Positions 1 to 5,892 of a stretch of DNA of 6,716 bases are shown here, one piece after another. The translations under genes were made by a program, and so were the position numbers. Each line of letters opens with the position of its first letter. Within the stretch, counting starts at the first letter, position 1. This stretch comes from JACIWB01 sp038818725 (GTDB taxonomy: Archaea > Thermoplasmatota > E2 > UBA202 > JdFR-43), in contig JAWAYL010000050.1 in assembly GCA_038818725.1 (NCBI GenBank), forward strand, positions 1-6,716. The letters run 5' to 3'. Under the pieces are notes generated by a model, which worked only from the letters and a program-made list of their open reading frames with translations, ran no database searches and had not been told where the DNA came from.

Positions 1-28
1 ATTTTTGTATTAAAATTAATACAAAAAT
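1..28. repeat. 28-bp near-perfect palindrome
   Basis: Positions 1-13 and 16-28 are exact reverse complements, separated by two A residues. Each arm reads ATTTTTGTATTAA or its complement. The left edge is the window edge, so the symmetry could extend further. It is almost entirely A/T apart from one G-C pair (7 and 22). It could be an operator for a dimeric regulator or a hairpin at the end of an upstream transcript. Its distance from the aminotransferase promoter, over 110 bp, makes a direct role there uncertain. Confidence 0.5.
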
Positions 29-79
29 TTTAGTTTTGGATAAAATTTAAGTTGGTCAATAATTTATTTCAACAAAAAA

Positions 80-104
80 ACAGATTTAAAAATTGTAAAT
101 CTGT
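80..104. repeat. Inverted repeat, 9-bp arms, 7-nt loop
   Basis: ACAGATTTA at 80-88 pairs perfectly with TAAATCTGT at 96-104. A run of A (74-80) lies on its left side. In RNA it would form a modest stem-loop. It lies upstream of the TATA box of the aminotransferase gene, so it is either an operator or a 3' hairpin of an upstream gene; the sequence does not decide. Confidence 0.4.
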
Positions 105-124
105 ATCTGCCACATGCGGAAATA

Positions 125-137
125 CTGATGTTATCAG
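125..137. promoter_or_regulatory. Short inverted repeat beside the promoter (possible operator)
   Basis: CTGAT (125-129) and ATCAG (133-137) flank a GTT spacer and end 3 bp before the TATA box at 141-150. This is where archaeal regulators and TFB (at the BRE) contact DNA. The arms are only 5 bp, so chance is a real alternative. Confidence 0.25.
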
Positions 138-140
138 AAA

Positions 141-150
141 TTTTTTAAAT
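141..150 (+). promoter_or_regulatory. TATA box and BRE for the aminotransferase gene
   Basis: TTTTTTAAAT is centred about 24 nt before the ATG at 170 and is preceded by a purine-rich CAGAAA (135-140) that fits a TFB recognition element. No SD-like sequence precedes the ATG, so a leaderless or nearly leaderless transcript is likely. Confidence 0.55.
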
Positions 151-169
151 AGAAAAACATTTCACCCAT

Positions 170-1525
170 ATGATAACGGGAAAGGAAAAAAAACCATTAA
201 TTAAAAATTTACCTGGAAAAAATGCTAAAAAGATTATAGAGAGAGATGAAAAATATATTGCAAATACAACAAAAACATCTCCTGCGGTTGTTAAAGATGC
301 AAAGGGTATTGTTTTTGAAGACGTGGATGGAAACATATTTTTTGATTTTGTATCAGGAGTAGGAGTTGTAAATGTTGGGCATGCTCATCCGAAAGTAGTG
401 GATGCAATAAAAAAGCAAGCAGAAAAGTTTATTCATTTTGCTGGAACAGATTATTATTATCAAGTTCAAGTTGATTTGGCAGAAAAACTTTGCAGCATAA
501 CTCCAGGTAGATGGAATAAAAAAGTTTATTTTGGAAATAGCGGGGCGGAAGCAATTGAATGTGCAATAAAATTGACAAGATGGGCTACAAATAAAAAATT
601 TTTCATCTCTTTTATAGGAGCATTTCACGGCCGCACAATGGGAGCGATGGCATTGACTGCAAGCAAAATAGTTCATAAACAGAGATTTTTCCCATGGATG
701 CCAGGCGTAGTTCATGTACCGTATCCAAATCCTTATCGAAATCCTTTTGGAATAGATGGCTATGAAGAACCAGATGAACTTACAAATGCAGTGATAAATT
801 ATATAGAATATATCTTCAAACATTTTCTCCCAGCTGATGAGGTTGCCGCTCTTTTCTCTGAGCCAATTCAGGGAGAAGGAGGATATGTTGTTCCACCAAA
901 AAACTTTTTCAAGAATTTGAAAAAATTTTTGGAAGAAAAAAATATATTGTTTGTTGACGATGAAATTCAGGCAGGATTTGGAAGAACTGGCAAAATGTGG
1001 GCAATTGAGCATTTTGGAATTCAACCAGATATAATAACAAGTGCAAAATCCATAGCATCTGGCTTGCCACTTTCTGCATGCATTTATCCATCTAAAATTG
1101 ATTTTGGAGTAAAAGGTGCTCATTCTACCACCTTTGGCGGCAACCCACTCGCTTGCGCCGCATCGCTTGCAACCATTGAGTTGCTTGAAAATGGGTTGAT
1201 TAAAAATGCGGAAAAGCAAGGTAAATTGATGGGAAAGAGATTAAATGAGTTTGTTGAAACTTATGAGATAGTTGGAGATGCTCGTGGTATAGGATTAATG
1301 CAGGCAACAGAGATAGTAAAGGATAAGAAAAGTAAGAGGGTTTTCCCAAAAGCAAGAGATGAAATTGTTGAGAGATGCTTTAAAAAAGGAATTCTCTTGA
1401 TTGGATGCGGTGAAAGCGGGATAAGATATATACCTCCCCTATGCATAGATGAAGAACAAATGGAGAATGCAATGAATCTTGTAGAGGAAGCAATTAAAGA
1501 AACTATTAGAAATCTTAAATCATAA
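170..1525 (+). CDS. Class III PLP-dependent aminotransferase (acetylornithine/GABA aminotransferase or amino-acid racemase family)
   Basis: A full-length (451 aa) fold-type I PLP enzyme of the class III aminotransferase family, cytosolic. Visible motifs in order: GNSGAEA (122-128, PLP phosphate loop), FHGRT (152-156), EPIQGEGG (231-238), DDEIQAGFGRTG (263-274, with Asp264 expected to bind the pyridine nitrogen), Lys293 in SAKS as the Schiff-base lysine, TTFGGNP (320-326) and Arg419 in IRYIPPL near the substrate carboxylate. The segment VPYPNPYRNPFGIDGYEEPDEL (183-204) recalls Thermococcales proteins of this family, which include ornithine aminotransferase and broad-specificity amino-acid racemases. 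The substrate therefore cannot be assigned; arginine-biosynthetic ArgD is not supported because no arg genes are adjacent. The ATG at 170 is chosen because a TATA box lies at the right distance. The gene ends convergently, overlapping the small minus-strand gene by 11 bp. Confidence 0.93.
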   Translation: MITGKEKKPLIKNLPGKNAKKIIERDEKYIANTTKTSPAVVKDAKGIVFEDVDGNIFFDFVSGVGVVNVGHAHPKVVDAIKKQAEKFIHFAGTDYYYQVQVDLAEKLCSITPGRWNKKVYFGNSGAEAIECAIKLTRWATNKKFFISFIGAFHGRTMGAMALTASKIVHKQRFFPWMPGVVHVPYPNPYRNPFGIDGYEEPDELTNAVINYIEYIFKHFLPADEVAALFSEPIQGEGGYVVPPKNFFKNLKKFLEEKNILFVDDEIQAGFGRTGKMWAIEHFGIQPDIITSAKSIASGLPLSACIYPSKIDFGVKGAHSTTFGGNPLACAASLATIELLENGLIKNAEKQGKLMGKRLNEFVETYEIVGDARGIGLMQATEIVKDKKSKRVFPKARDEIVERCFKKGILLIGCGESGIRYIPPLCIDEEQMENAMNLVEEAIKETIRNLKS

Positions 1526-1679
1526 TTGGAATACCCTTTTTTATTTCATATTCTTTTTTGCAATTTTTGCATTTAAGTTTTCCACTGACAATTTCTTTTT
1601 CATCCTCTTCCTTTATTTCTAAAATTAAATTTCCTTTGCAATATGGACAGCAAAGCAATTTTACATGCTCTTTCTTCAT
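1515..1679 (-). CDS. Trm112-like small zinc protein (methyltransferase activator)
   Basis: A 54-residue minus-strand gene filling what would otherwise be an intergenic gap. It starts MKKEHVKLLCCPYCKGNL and ends KKGIPIMI. Two CxxC pairs (Cys11/Cys14 and Cys37/Cys40) make a zinc ribbon. The order LLxCPxC, an acidic insert, LKCxxC, then YEIxxGIPxM is characteristic of the Trm112/UPF0434 family. In archaea and eukaryotes Trm112 is the small partner that activates and stabilises several methyltransferases acting on tRNA, rRNA and release factor. Its divergent neighbour truA also acts in tRNA modification, which fits. The start at 1679 is set by a TATA box 26 nt upstream; the only nearby upstream ATG runs straight into a stop. 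The last 11 bp overlap the aminotransferase 3' end. A UPF0434-type protein of other function is the alternative. Confidence 0.85.
   Translation of the reverse strand: MKKEHVKLLCCPYCKGNLILEIKEEDEKEIVSGKLKCKNCKKEYEIKKGIPIMI
1537..1568 (+). terminator. T-tract cluster downstream of the aminotransferase gene
   Basis: Three T runs (1537-1542, 1554-1559, 1564-1568) lie 12-43 nt after the aminotransferase stop. Archaeal RNA polymerase can stop at such tracts without a hairpin. They lie inside the opposing small gene, where they are its Lys codons read on the other strand, so their richness is partly explained by coding. Confidence 0.35.
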
Positions 1680-1680
1680 A

Positions 1681-1690
1681 AATTTAAATA
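1681..1690 (+). promoter_or_regulatory. TATA box for truA
   Basis: AATTTAAATA is centred 26 nt upstream of the ATG at 1712, the classical archaeal distance for a leaderless transcript; no SD site is present. It starts 1 bp beyond the start codon of the divergent Trm112-like gene, so the two transcription units overlap in their control DNA. Confidence 0.65.
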
Positions 1691-1700
1691 TTCATTTATG

Positions 1701-1710
1701 ATATTTTAAA
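1701..1710 (-). promoter_or_regulatory. TATA box for the Trm112-like gene
   Basis: Read on the minus strand this is TTTAAAATAT, centred about 26 nt upstream of the start codon at 1679. It abuts the truA ATG on the other strand. No SD site is seen before the minus-strand start, so a leaderless transcript is likely. Confidence 0.6.
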
Positions 1711-1711
1711 C

Positions 1712-2452
1712 ATGCGCATAGCATTAAAAATAGGTTACGATGGAACAATATTTGATGGATTTGCAAGGCAAAAAGGAAAAAATACAGTAGAAGGAGAAAT
1801 AATAAAAATTCTTAAAAAAAGTAAGCTAGTTAAAGATATAAAAGATGCAAGATTCCAGTATGCTGCAAGAACAGATAAAGGAGTTAGTGCAATTGCAAAT
1901 GTAATATCATTTAATTGCAAAGGAAATGCTCTTAGAGTGTTTGAGAATTCTAAAAAAATATGGATTTTTGGATATGCACATGTTGATGAAAATTTTAATC
2001 CAAGGCATTGCAAAAAGAAAAGATATAGATATTATGTTTATGACAAAGGATATGATATTAAAAAATTAGTTGAGGCGGCAAGAATTTTTGAAGGGGAACA
2101 TGATTTTGCTTATTTTGTTAAAGATAGAAAAAGGACAATTGCAAAAATAGATAAAATAGAAATAAGCATAGGAAAAATAATAAAATTTGATTTCGAGGCA
2201 AAATTTTTTTTATGGAATCAGATAAGAAGAATAATGGCAGCGATTTTAAGCGTGGGAGAAGGAAAATATAGCTTAGATAGCATAAAAAAATCTTTAGAAA
2301 AAAAGGAAAGAATAAATTTTGGATTAGCACCAGCAGAGAACCTCATTTTAATTGATATAAAATATGATTTTGATTTTATTCCATTTATTCAACCAAGATT
2401 CTTAATAAAAAATGAAATTTTTAAAGATATAAATCAAATTCAAAATCTTTAA
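1712..2452 (+). CDS. truA: tRNA pseudouridine synthase TruA (archaeal type)
   Basis: A 246-residue TruA-family enzyme that isomerises uridines to pseudouridine in the anticodon stem-loop region of tRNA (positions 38-40 in characterised members; archaeal Pus3-like enzymes act on 38/39). Motifs: IGYDGTIFDGFARQ (7-20), the catalytic ARTDKGVSA with Asp55, FNPRHCKKKRYRYYV (95-109, containing the conserved RYRY core), FLWNQIRRIMAAIL (166-179) and GLAPAENLILIDI (204-216). The length is typical of compact archaeal members. The ATG at 1712 starts directly in the first beta strand and has a TATA box 26 nt upstream. The stop codon (2450-2452) lies inside the TATA-like box of the next gene. Confidence 0.93.
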   Translation: MRIALKIGYDGTIFDGFARQKGKNTVEGEIIKILKKSKLVKDIKDARFQYAARTDKGVSAIANVISFNCKGNALRVFENSKKIWIFGYAHVDENFNPRHCKKKRYRYYVYDKGYDIKKLVEAARIFEGEHDFAYFVKDRKRTIAKIDKIEISIGKIIKFDFEAKFFLWNQIRRIMAAILSVGEGKYSLDSIKKSLEKKERINFGLAPAENLILIDIKYDFDFIPFIQPRFLIKNEIFKDINQIQNL

Positions 2453-2459
2453 ATTTAAA
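2448..2459 (+). promoter_or_regulatory. TATA box for the SPFH / zinc-ribbon cluster, overlapping the truA stop
   Basis: TTTAAATTTAAA is centred about 23-25 nt before the ATG at 2476 and only about 17 nt before the ATG at 2470. It includes the truA stop codon. This suggests the five-gene cluster has its own promoter, although read-through from truA is possible. Confidence 0.5.
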
Positions 2460-2475
2460 AATCTGTTTTATGGTA

Positions 2476-2994
2476 ATGGCAGATATTAGAAAAAAAATTG
2501 AAGAAGATAGAGGGATTTTGAAAAAAATACAGCTTCTTATTCCAGGCTATGAAGGCTATAGGCGGAGAGAAGATATAAGGAAAGCAGATAATTTACTTCG
2601 CAACCAGCTTGCTGATAAACTCAAAGTTGCAAGAAATGATGTAGAAAATTTAAGGAAAAATCTTGTTTATAAATATGAAACAAAGAATCTCGAAAGAGTG
2701 GGAAATTTACTCAATTATTTCCAGAAAATAGATGCTCAACTAAGGCATGCAGAGCATGGCTATTCTGGAATTTCTCCCGCAATAAGAATAGGGGAAGAGG
2801 AATTAAATAAGCTATATGAATTTGACTATTCAATGGCAAAAATTATAGAAGAAATAGGCAATGAAGCATCGAAAATAAAAGGCGCGAGAGAAGAGGAAAT
2901 CCCTGAGGAAATTGAAAAAATAAGGAATATGCTTGAAGAATTTGAAAAAACATTTAAAATGAGAATGGTTTATATTACAGGAACAGAGGTGTAA
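2476..2994 (+). CDS. Conserved helical protein of unknown function, partner of an SPFH protein
   Basis: A 172-residue charged protein predicted to be almost wholly alpha-helical, with coiled-coil-like stretches in the middle and at the C-terminal third (EEIPEEIEKIRNMLEEFEKT). No membrane segment or signal peptide, so cytosolic. The block IPGYEGYRRREDIRKADNLL near the N-terminus, and AEHGYSGIS later, recall an unnamed family that I remember next to SPFH genes in other prokaryotes; that is memory, not a search. No catalytic motif is visible. It is first in the cluster and ends 1 nt before the SPFH start, so the two are probably co-translated partners. The start at 2476 (MADIRKK) is preferred over the ATG at 2470 because of its distance from the TATA box. 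Its role may parallel PspA, but I see no PspA homology. Confidence 0.8.
   Translation: MADIRKKIEEDRGILKKIQLLIPGYEGYRRREDIRKADNLLRNQLADKLKVARNDVENLRKNLVYKYETKNLERVGNLLNYFQKIDAQLRHAEHGYSGISPAIRIGEEELNKLYEFDYSMAKIIEEIGNEASKIKGAREEEIPEEIEKIRNMLEEFEKTFKMRMVYITGTEV
2986..2991 (+). promoter_or_regulatory. Shine-Dalgarno site of the SPFH gene
   Basis: GAGGTG lies inside the last codons of the helical-protein gene, 4 nt before the ATG at 2996. It matches the archaeal 16S rRNA 3' end and fixes the start codon, showing that this gene is translated from a polycistronic message. Confidence 0.65.
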
Positions 2995-2995
2995 A

Positions 2996-4123
2996 ATGTT
3001 GTTTGGAGGAAGCAAAAGGACAGATGCAACAGCAGGAGGAAAGGAAGGAATAATAGGAGCGATGACAATTGCATGGGATGATACCTATAAGAGAGATTTT
3101 ATAATGTGGAAAGTACCTCGTAACATTAGGCTTAATGATAATATTGTTGTAAGAGAAGATGAAATAGCAGTATTTTATAGAGATGGAAAAGTTCTAGCAT
3201 ATTTAGATAAGCCAGATAGATATGCTTTAACAAGCCAGAATGCCCCAATTCTCGGCGGGCTAATAAGGGCTTTATCAGGAGTAAAGCAGCAGGCGGAAGT
3301 ATATTATATTCAGAAAAAAGTTTTTGATGGAAAATTTGGAAGCAAACAGCCTTATCAATTTAAAGATAAAGAATTTGGGATAGTAAATTTACGAGTATTT
3401 GGAGAATTTCGCTATAGAGTAGATAATCCAGTGAATTTTATAAATCAATTTGTTGGCACACTTAATTATCAAACAAGTGCAGAAGTAGAAGAAAGAATAA
3501 AGGAACAAATGGTTTTGCTTGTATACGACGCAATTGGTCATTTAAAAGAAAAAGGAATGGGTGTAACTGATTTGGCACCAAATTTAACAAACATAGAGCA
3601 AATTGTTCTTGAAAAATCAAAAGATCATTTTGGAATGTATGGAATTGAGATAAATAAAGTATCTGGGCTATATATAAATCTTCCTGAAGAAGTTCAGAAA
3701 GCAGTTGATACAAGGGCGAGCATGCAAGTCTTAGGAACAAATTATTTACAATATCAAGCGGGGCAGGCAATGAGAGAAGCAGCTCAAAATCCATCTGGCA
3801 CCGCAGGCGCTGGCGTTGGCATAGGCGCTGGCATCGGAGCGGGCTATGCAATGATTGGAAGCATGACACAAGCAATGCAACCTCAGCAAGGTAAAGCTTG
3901 TATAAAATGTGGTGCAATGATTCCATTAGATGCAAAGTTTTGCTCAAATTGTGGGGCAAGGCAGGAAAAAATTGAATGTCCTAACTGTAAAGCATCTTTG
4001 CCAGCGGATTCAAAATTTTGCTCAAACTGTGGAGCAGCTTTAGGAAGCAAAAAATGCTCAAATTGTGGATTTGATTTGCCAGCAAATGCAAAGTTTTGCT
4101 TAAATTGTGGAAAAAGCGTGTAA
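2996..4123 (+). CDS. YdjI-like SPFH-domain protein with three C-terminal zinc ribbons
   Basis: A 375-residue soluble protein. Residues about 35-250 form an SPFH (stomatin/flotillin-like) domain of the YdjI type, shown by VVREDEIAVFYRDGK (51-65), PDRYALTSQNAP (73-84) and LRVFGEFRYRV (132-142). Unlike classical stomatins it has no N-terminal membrane hairpin. A Gly/Ala-rich hinge (264-290, GAGVGIGAGIGAGYA) leads to three zinc ribbons with cysteine pairs 302/305+316/319, 328/331+342/345 and 354/357+368/371. SPFH proteins oligomerise on membranes as scaffolds; B. subtilis YdjI is recruited by membrane partners YdjG/YdjH and helps hold PspA. The following genes encode zinc-ribbon membrane proteins, which could be those partners here. 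Start fixed by the GAGGTG site. The specific role is inferred. Confidence 0.85.
   Translation: MLFGGSKRTDATAGGKEGIIGAMTIAWDDTYKRDFIMWKVPRNIRLNDNIVVREDEIAVFYRDGKVLAYLDKPDRYALTSQNAPILGGLIRALSGVKQQAEVYYIQKKVFDGKFGSKQPYQFKDKEFGIVNLRVFGEFRYRVDNPVNFINQFVGTLNYQTSAEVEERIKEQMVLLVYDAIGHLKEKGMGVTDLAPNLTNIEQIVLEKSKDHFGMYGIEINKVSGLYINLPEEVQKAVDTRASMQVLGTNYLQYQAGQAMREAAQNPSGTAGAGVGIGAGIGAGYAMIGSMTQAMQPQQGKACIKCGAMIPLDAKFCSNCGARQEKIECPNCKASLPADSKFCSNCGAALGSKKCSNCGFDLPANAKFCLNCGKSV
3899..4108 (+). repeat. Tandem 78-bp (26-codon) zinc-ribbon repeat
   Basis: Three copies in register with the reading frame begin at 3899, 3977 and 4055; the last is shortened after its fourth cysteine. Each encodes C-x2-C-x10-C-x2-C with a shared core resembling LPADSKFCSNCG. 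The DNA is also similar, for example AAATTTTGCTCAAACTGTGG versus the AAGTTTTGCT versions, so the units arose by internal duplication and can still misalign or recombine. Confidence 0.75.
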
Positions 4124-4125
4124 AT

Positions 4126-4872
4126 ATGGCTAAAATAAAGTGTCAAAAATGCGGTGCATCCATAGATATAGAGCCAGGCGAGAAATTTGTCAAATGTGAG
4201 TATTGTAGCTCCCAGATGTATATAGATAAAAGTCGTGTTGGTTTCTTTTATATAGTTGAAATAAAAATAGATGAAAATGAGGCAAGAGGCATATTTAAAA
4301 GATGGAGTGCTGGCTCTGCTATGGCAAAAGATTTGGAAAATTCCGCAAAGATATTGAAAATAATTCCTCAATATTTTCCTTTATATATGTTCAAAAGAGA
4401 TGTTGATGGAAAGGAAGTAATTTATTTTGAGCCAGCAAAATCAACAAGTTTGCCAGGAATGCATGCCCTGAAAATTCCGGCAGGAGACATAAAAATATTT
4501 GATCAGAATTATAAAGTTGATCAAAAAATGCTTATACAGCCAGATTTAGGAATGGATGCTTATTTAAATAATCTTCCAGGAAAAGCAATAGAGCAGGCCT
4601 TAGTATTTTTCCCTATATGGTATATTGAATATGATTATAAAGGAAATATTTACAATGTTGTAATTGATGCATCATCTGGCGAAGTATTTTCTGAGAAATT
4701 CCCTACAAGGGAGAGTTATCCTTACATTGCAGTCGCTTTTATTGGCTTCTTTTTATTCTTGATTTATGGCGTTATTTCAGCTTTCTGGAAATTGAAATAT
4801 GGATTAATTGGAATGGCGATTACAATTCCTTTTTTATTCCTTGCATCCTATTTTGTAGCAAAAAAAATGTGA
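4126..4872 (+). CDS. Zinc-ribbon membrane protein, paralogue 1 (YdjG-like architecture)
   Basis: A 248-residue protein with an N-terminal zinc ribbon (Cys6/Cys9 and Cys24/Cys27), a soluble middle region, and two C-terminal hydrophobic helices (about 200-219 and 225-243). The N-terminus is therefore probably cytoplasmic and the protein an integral membrane protein. Recurring family motifs are KIIPQYFPLYMFKRD (78-91) and FFPIWYIEYDYKG (161-173), followed by a VVIDASSGEVF strand pair. It aligns by eye with the next gene: DENEARGIFKRW... here against NRDKANLILHEWF there. The ATG at 4126 (MAKIKCQKCG) is preferred to a TTG at 4096, because the extension would read through the preceding gene's third zinc ribbon. 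It starts 2 nt after the SPFH stop without a strong SD, so translational coupling is likely. The biochemical function is unknown. Confidence 0.8.
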   Translation: MAKIKCQKCGASIDIEPGEKFVKCEYCSSQMYIDKSRVGFFYIVEIKIDENEARGIFKRWSAGSAMAKDLENSAKILKIIPQYFPLYMFKRDVDGKEVIYFEPAKSTSLPGMHALKIPAGDIKIFDQNYKVDQKMLIQPDLGMDAYLNNLPGKAIEQALVFFPIWYIEYDYKGNIYNVVIDASSGEVFSEKFPTRESYPYIAVAFIGFFLFLIYGVISAFWKLKYGLIGMAITIPFLFLASYFVAKKM

Positions 4873-4878
4873 GGTGAT
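4871..4878 (+). promoter_or_regulatory. Strong Shine-Dalgarno site overlapping a stop codon
   Basis: GAGGTGAT overlaps the TGA stop of the preceding gene and precedes the ATG at 4882 by 3 nt. It is the longest match to the archaeal anti-SD in the window, consistent with coupled translation and perhaps higher expression of this gene. Confidence 0.7.
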
Positions 4879-4881
4879 TGC

Positions 4882-5892
4882 ATGGAAATATCCTTTAGCA
4901 TAGCATGCCCTTCATGCGGCGGGGCTTTAAATGTTGAAGAAGGGAAGAAAGTTATTTCTTGTAAATATTGCAATGCGGTTATATGGCTTGAAGGTGATGA
5001 AGGTGTTTATACAGTTATGTTTGCAAATAATGTTAATAGAGATAAAGCAAATTTGATTTTACATGAATGGTTCGGAAAAAAATTGAAAGCAAGAGATTTA
5101 AAAAAATCATCTGAAATAGTTGAGATATTTCCAATTTATTTACCCTTCTGGAGAATGAAAGCAAGGGCTGCGGGATGGGTATGCGGGTATAGAGAAGAGA
5201 GGCATTATGATGCAGCAAGGAAAACTACAACTGTAAAAAAAGTGCCAATGGAAAAAATGGTTTTTCGAGATTTTGATTACACCCAGATTGCATGCGATGC
5301 AGGAGATATTGGAGTGAGATATCTTCGCAATTTAGAAGGAAAAATTATTCAGGCAAATGTTGAGCAAATTCCAACATTTGAGGTAACAACTTCAAAAAGC
5401 GATGCGTTTAATTCAGGCATTGAAAAAATAAGGCAAGATGCAATAAGAAGTGCAGGAGTTGAAAATATAACATTTCATAAGATGCACATCATACCAAAAT
5501 CCTTCATGCTCATCTATTATCCTGTATGGATTGCAAGATATAAATATAAAGATAGAATGTATTTCGCCACAATTGATGGTGTAACTTCGCGAGTTATAGC
5601 GGGCAGGGCGCCTGGCGACGCACTTTATCAAGCCTTAATTATGACAGGTGGAGCAATTGCTGGTGGGATGGTGTCATCATTTGGCATTTGGGCAGTTGGC
5701 GAAACACCTGCATTCGGCTTTTTTGCCATTATTGTTGGCTTCATTATCTTTATTGCGAGCTATTTATTTTTCAGGCACGGAAGTGAGATTGTTGAGGGAG
5801 ATATAGAGAAAAAGTATGAATTATCTTTAAAATCGATTAAAAATATAAAAATTGATACACCGGGAAATATTTTTGGAGGTGGGAAAATATGA
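4882..5892 (+). CDS. Zinc-ribbon membrane protein, paralogue 2 (YdjG-like architecture)
   Basis: A 336-residue protein with the same plan as its upstream neighbour. It has an N-terminal zinc ribbon (Cys9/Cys12, Cys27/Cys30), then IVEIFPIYLPFWRMKA (79-94), an extra block of about 80 residues absent from paralogue 1 (basic at 104-125), YYPVWIARYKYKDRMYFATIDG (212-233), and two membrane helices (about 249-270 and 276-297). A charged C-terminal tail ends in a glycine-rich stretch (FGGGKI). The zinc ribbon and tail are probably on the cytoplasmic side. Next to an SPFH gene, a role as membrane anchor is plausible, possibly as a heteromer with paralogue 1, as YdjG and YdjH do in B. subtilis. No enzymatic motif is seen. 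The start follows a strong SD; the stop overlaps the next ATG. Confidence 0.82.
   Translation: MEISFSIACPSCGGALNVEEGKKVISCKYCNAVIWLEGDEGVYTVMFANNVNRDKANLILHEWFGKKLKARDLKKSSEIVEIFPIYLPFWRMKARAAGWVCGYREERHYDAARKTTTVKKVPMEKMVFRDFDYTQIACDAGDIGVRYLRNLEGKIIQANVEQIPTFEVTTSKSDAFNSGIEKIRQDAIRSAGVENITFHKMHIIPKSFMLIYYPVWIARYKYKDRMYFATIDGVTSRVIAGRAPGDALYQALIMTGGAIAGGMVSSFGIWAVGETPAFGFFAIIVGFIIFIASYLFFRHGSEIVEGDIEKKYELSLKSIKNIKIDTPGNIFGGGKI
5875..5881 (+). promoter_or_regulatory. Shine-Dalgarno site of the third zinc-ribbon gene
   Basis: GGAGGTG lies within the codons for the glycine-rich tail of the preceding protein, 7 nt before the ATG at 5889. The Gly-Gly tail may partly exist because it encodes this site. 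Confidence 0.65.

Noticed and set aside
353..1219. Long minus-strand open frame (288 codons) across the aminotransferase gene
   Set aside because: It is antisense to a clear PLP enzyme; its product is a Cys/Phe/Ile-rich low-complexity string with no recognisable motif, as expected of a shadow of AT-rich coding DNA.
2459..2466. AAATCTGT shared with the right arm of the inverted repeat at 97-104
   Set aside because: An 8-bp A/T-rich match is easily due to chance here, and the second arm is missing at this site.
3462..3959. Minus-strand open frame of 165 codons inside the SPFH gene
   Set aside because: Leu-rich shadow with no start signal, wholly inside a well-supported SPFH gene.
3899..4108. 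Regularly spaced repeat considered as a CRISPR or non-coding repeat
   Set aside because: The 78-bp period equals 26 codons, remains in frame, and encodes zinc ribbons; copies are diverged and there are no unique spacers.
4096..4125. Longer TTG start for the first zinc-ribbon membrane protein
   Set aside because: The extra 10 residues are read from the third zinc-ribbon repeat of the SPFH gene in another frame; the ATG at 4126 gives a normal zinc-ribbon N-terminus right after the SPFH stop.
3883..4371. Minus-strand open frame of 162 codons over the zinc-ribbon repeats
   Set aside because: Its repeated QFEQNF-like stretches are the antisense reading of the tandem zinc-ribbon DNA.
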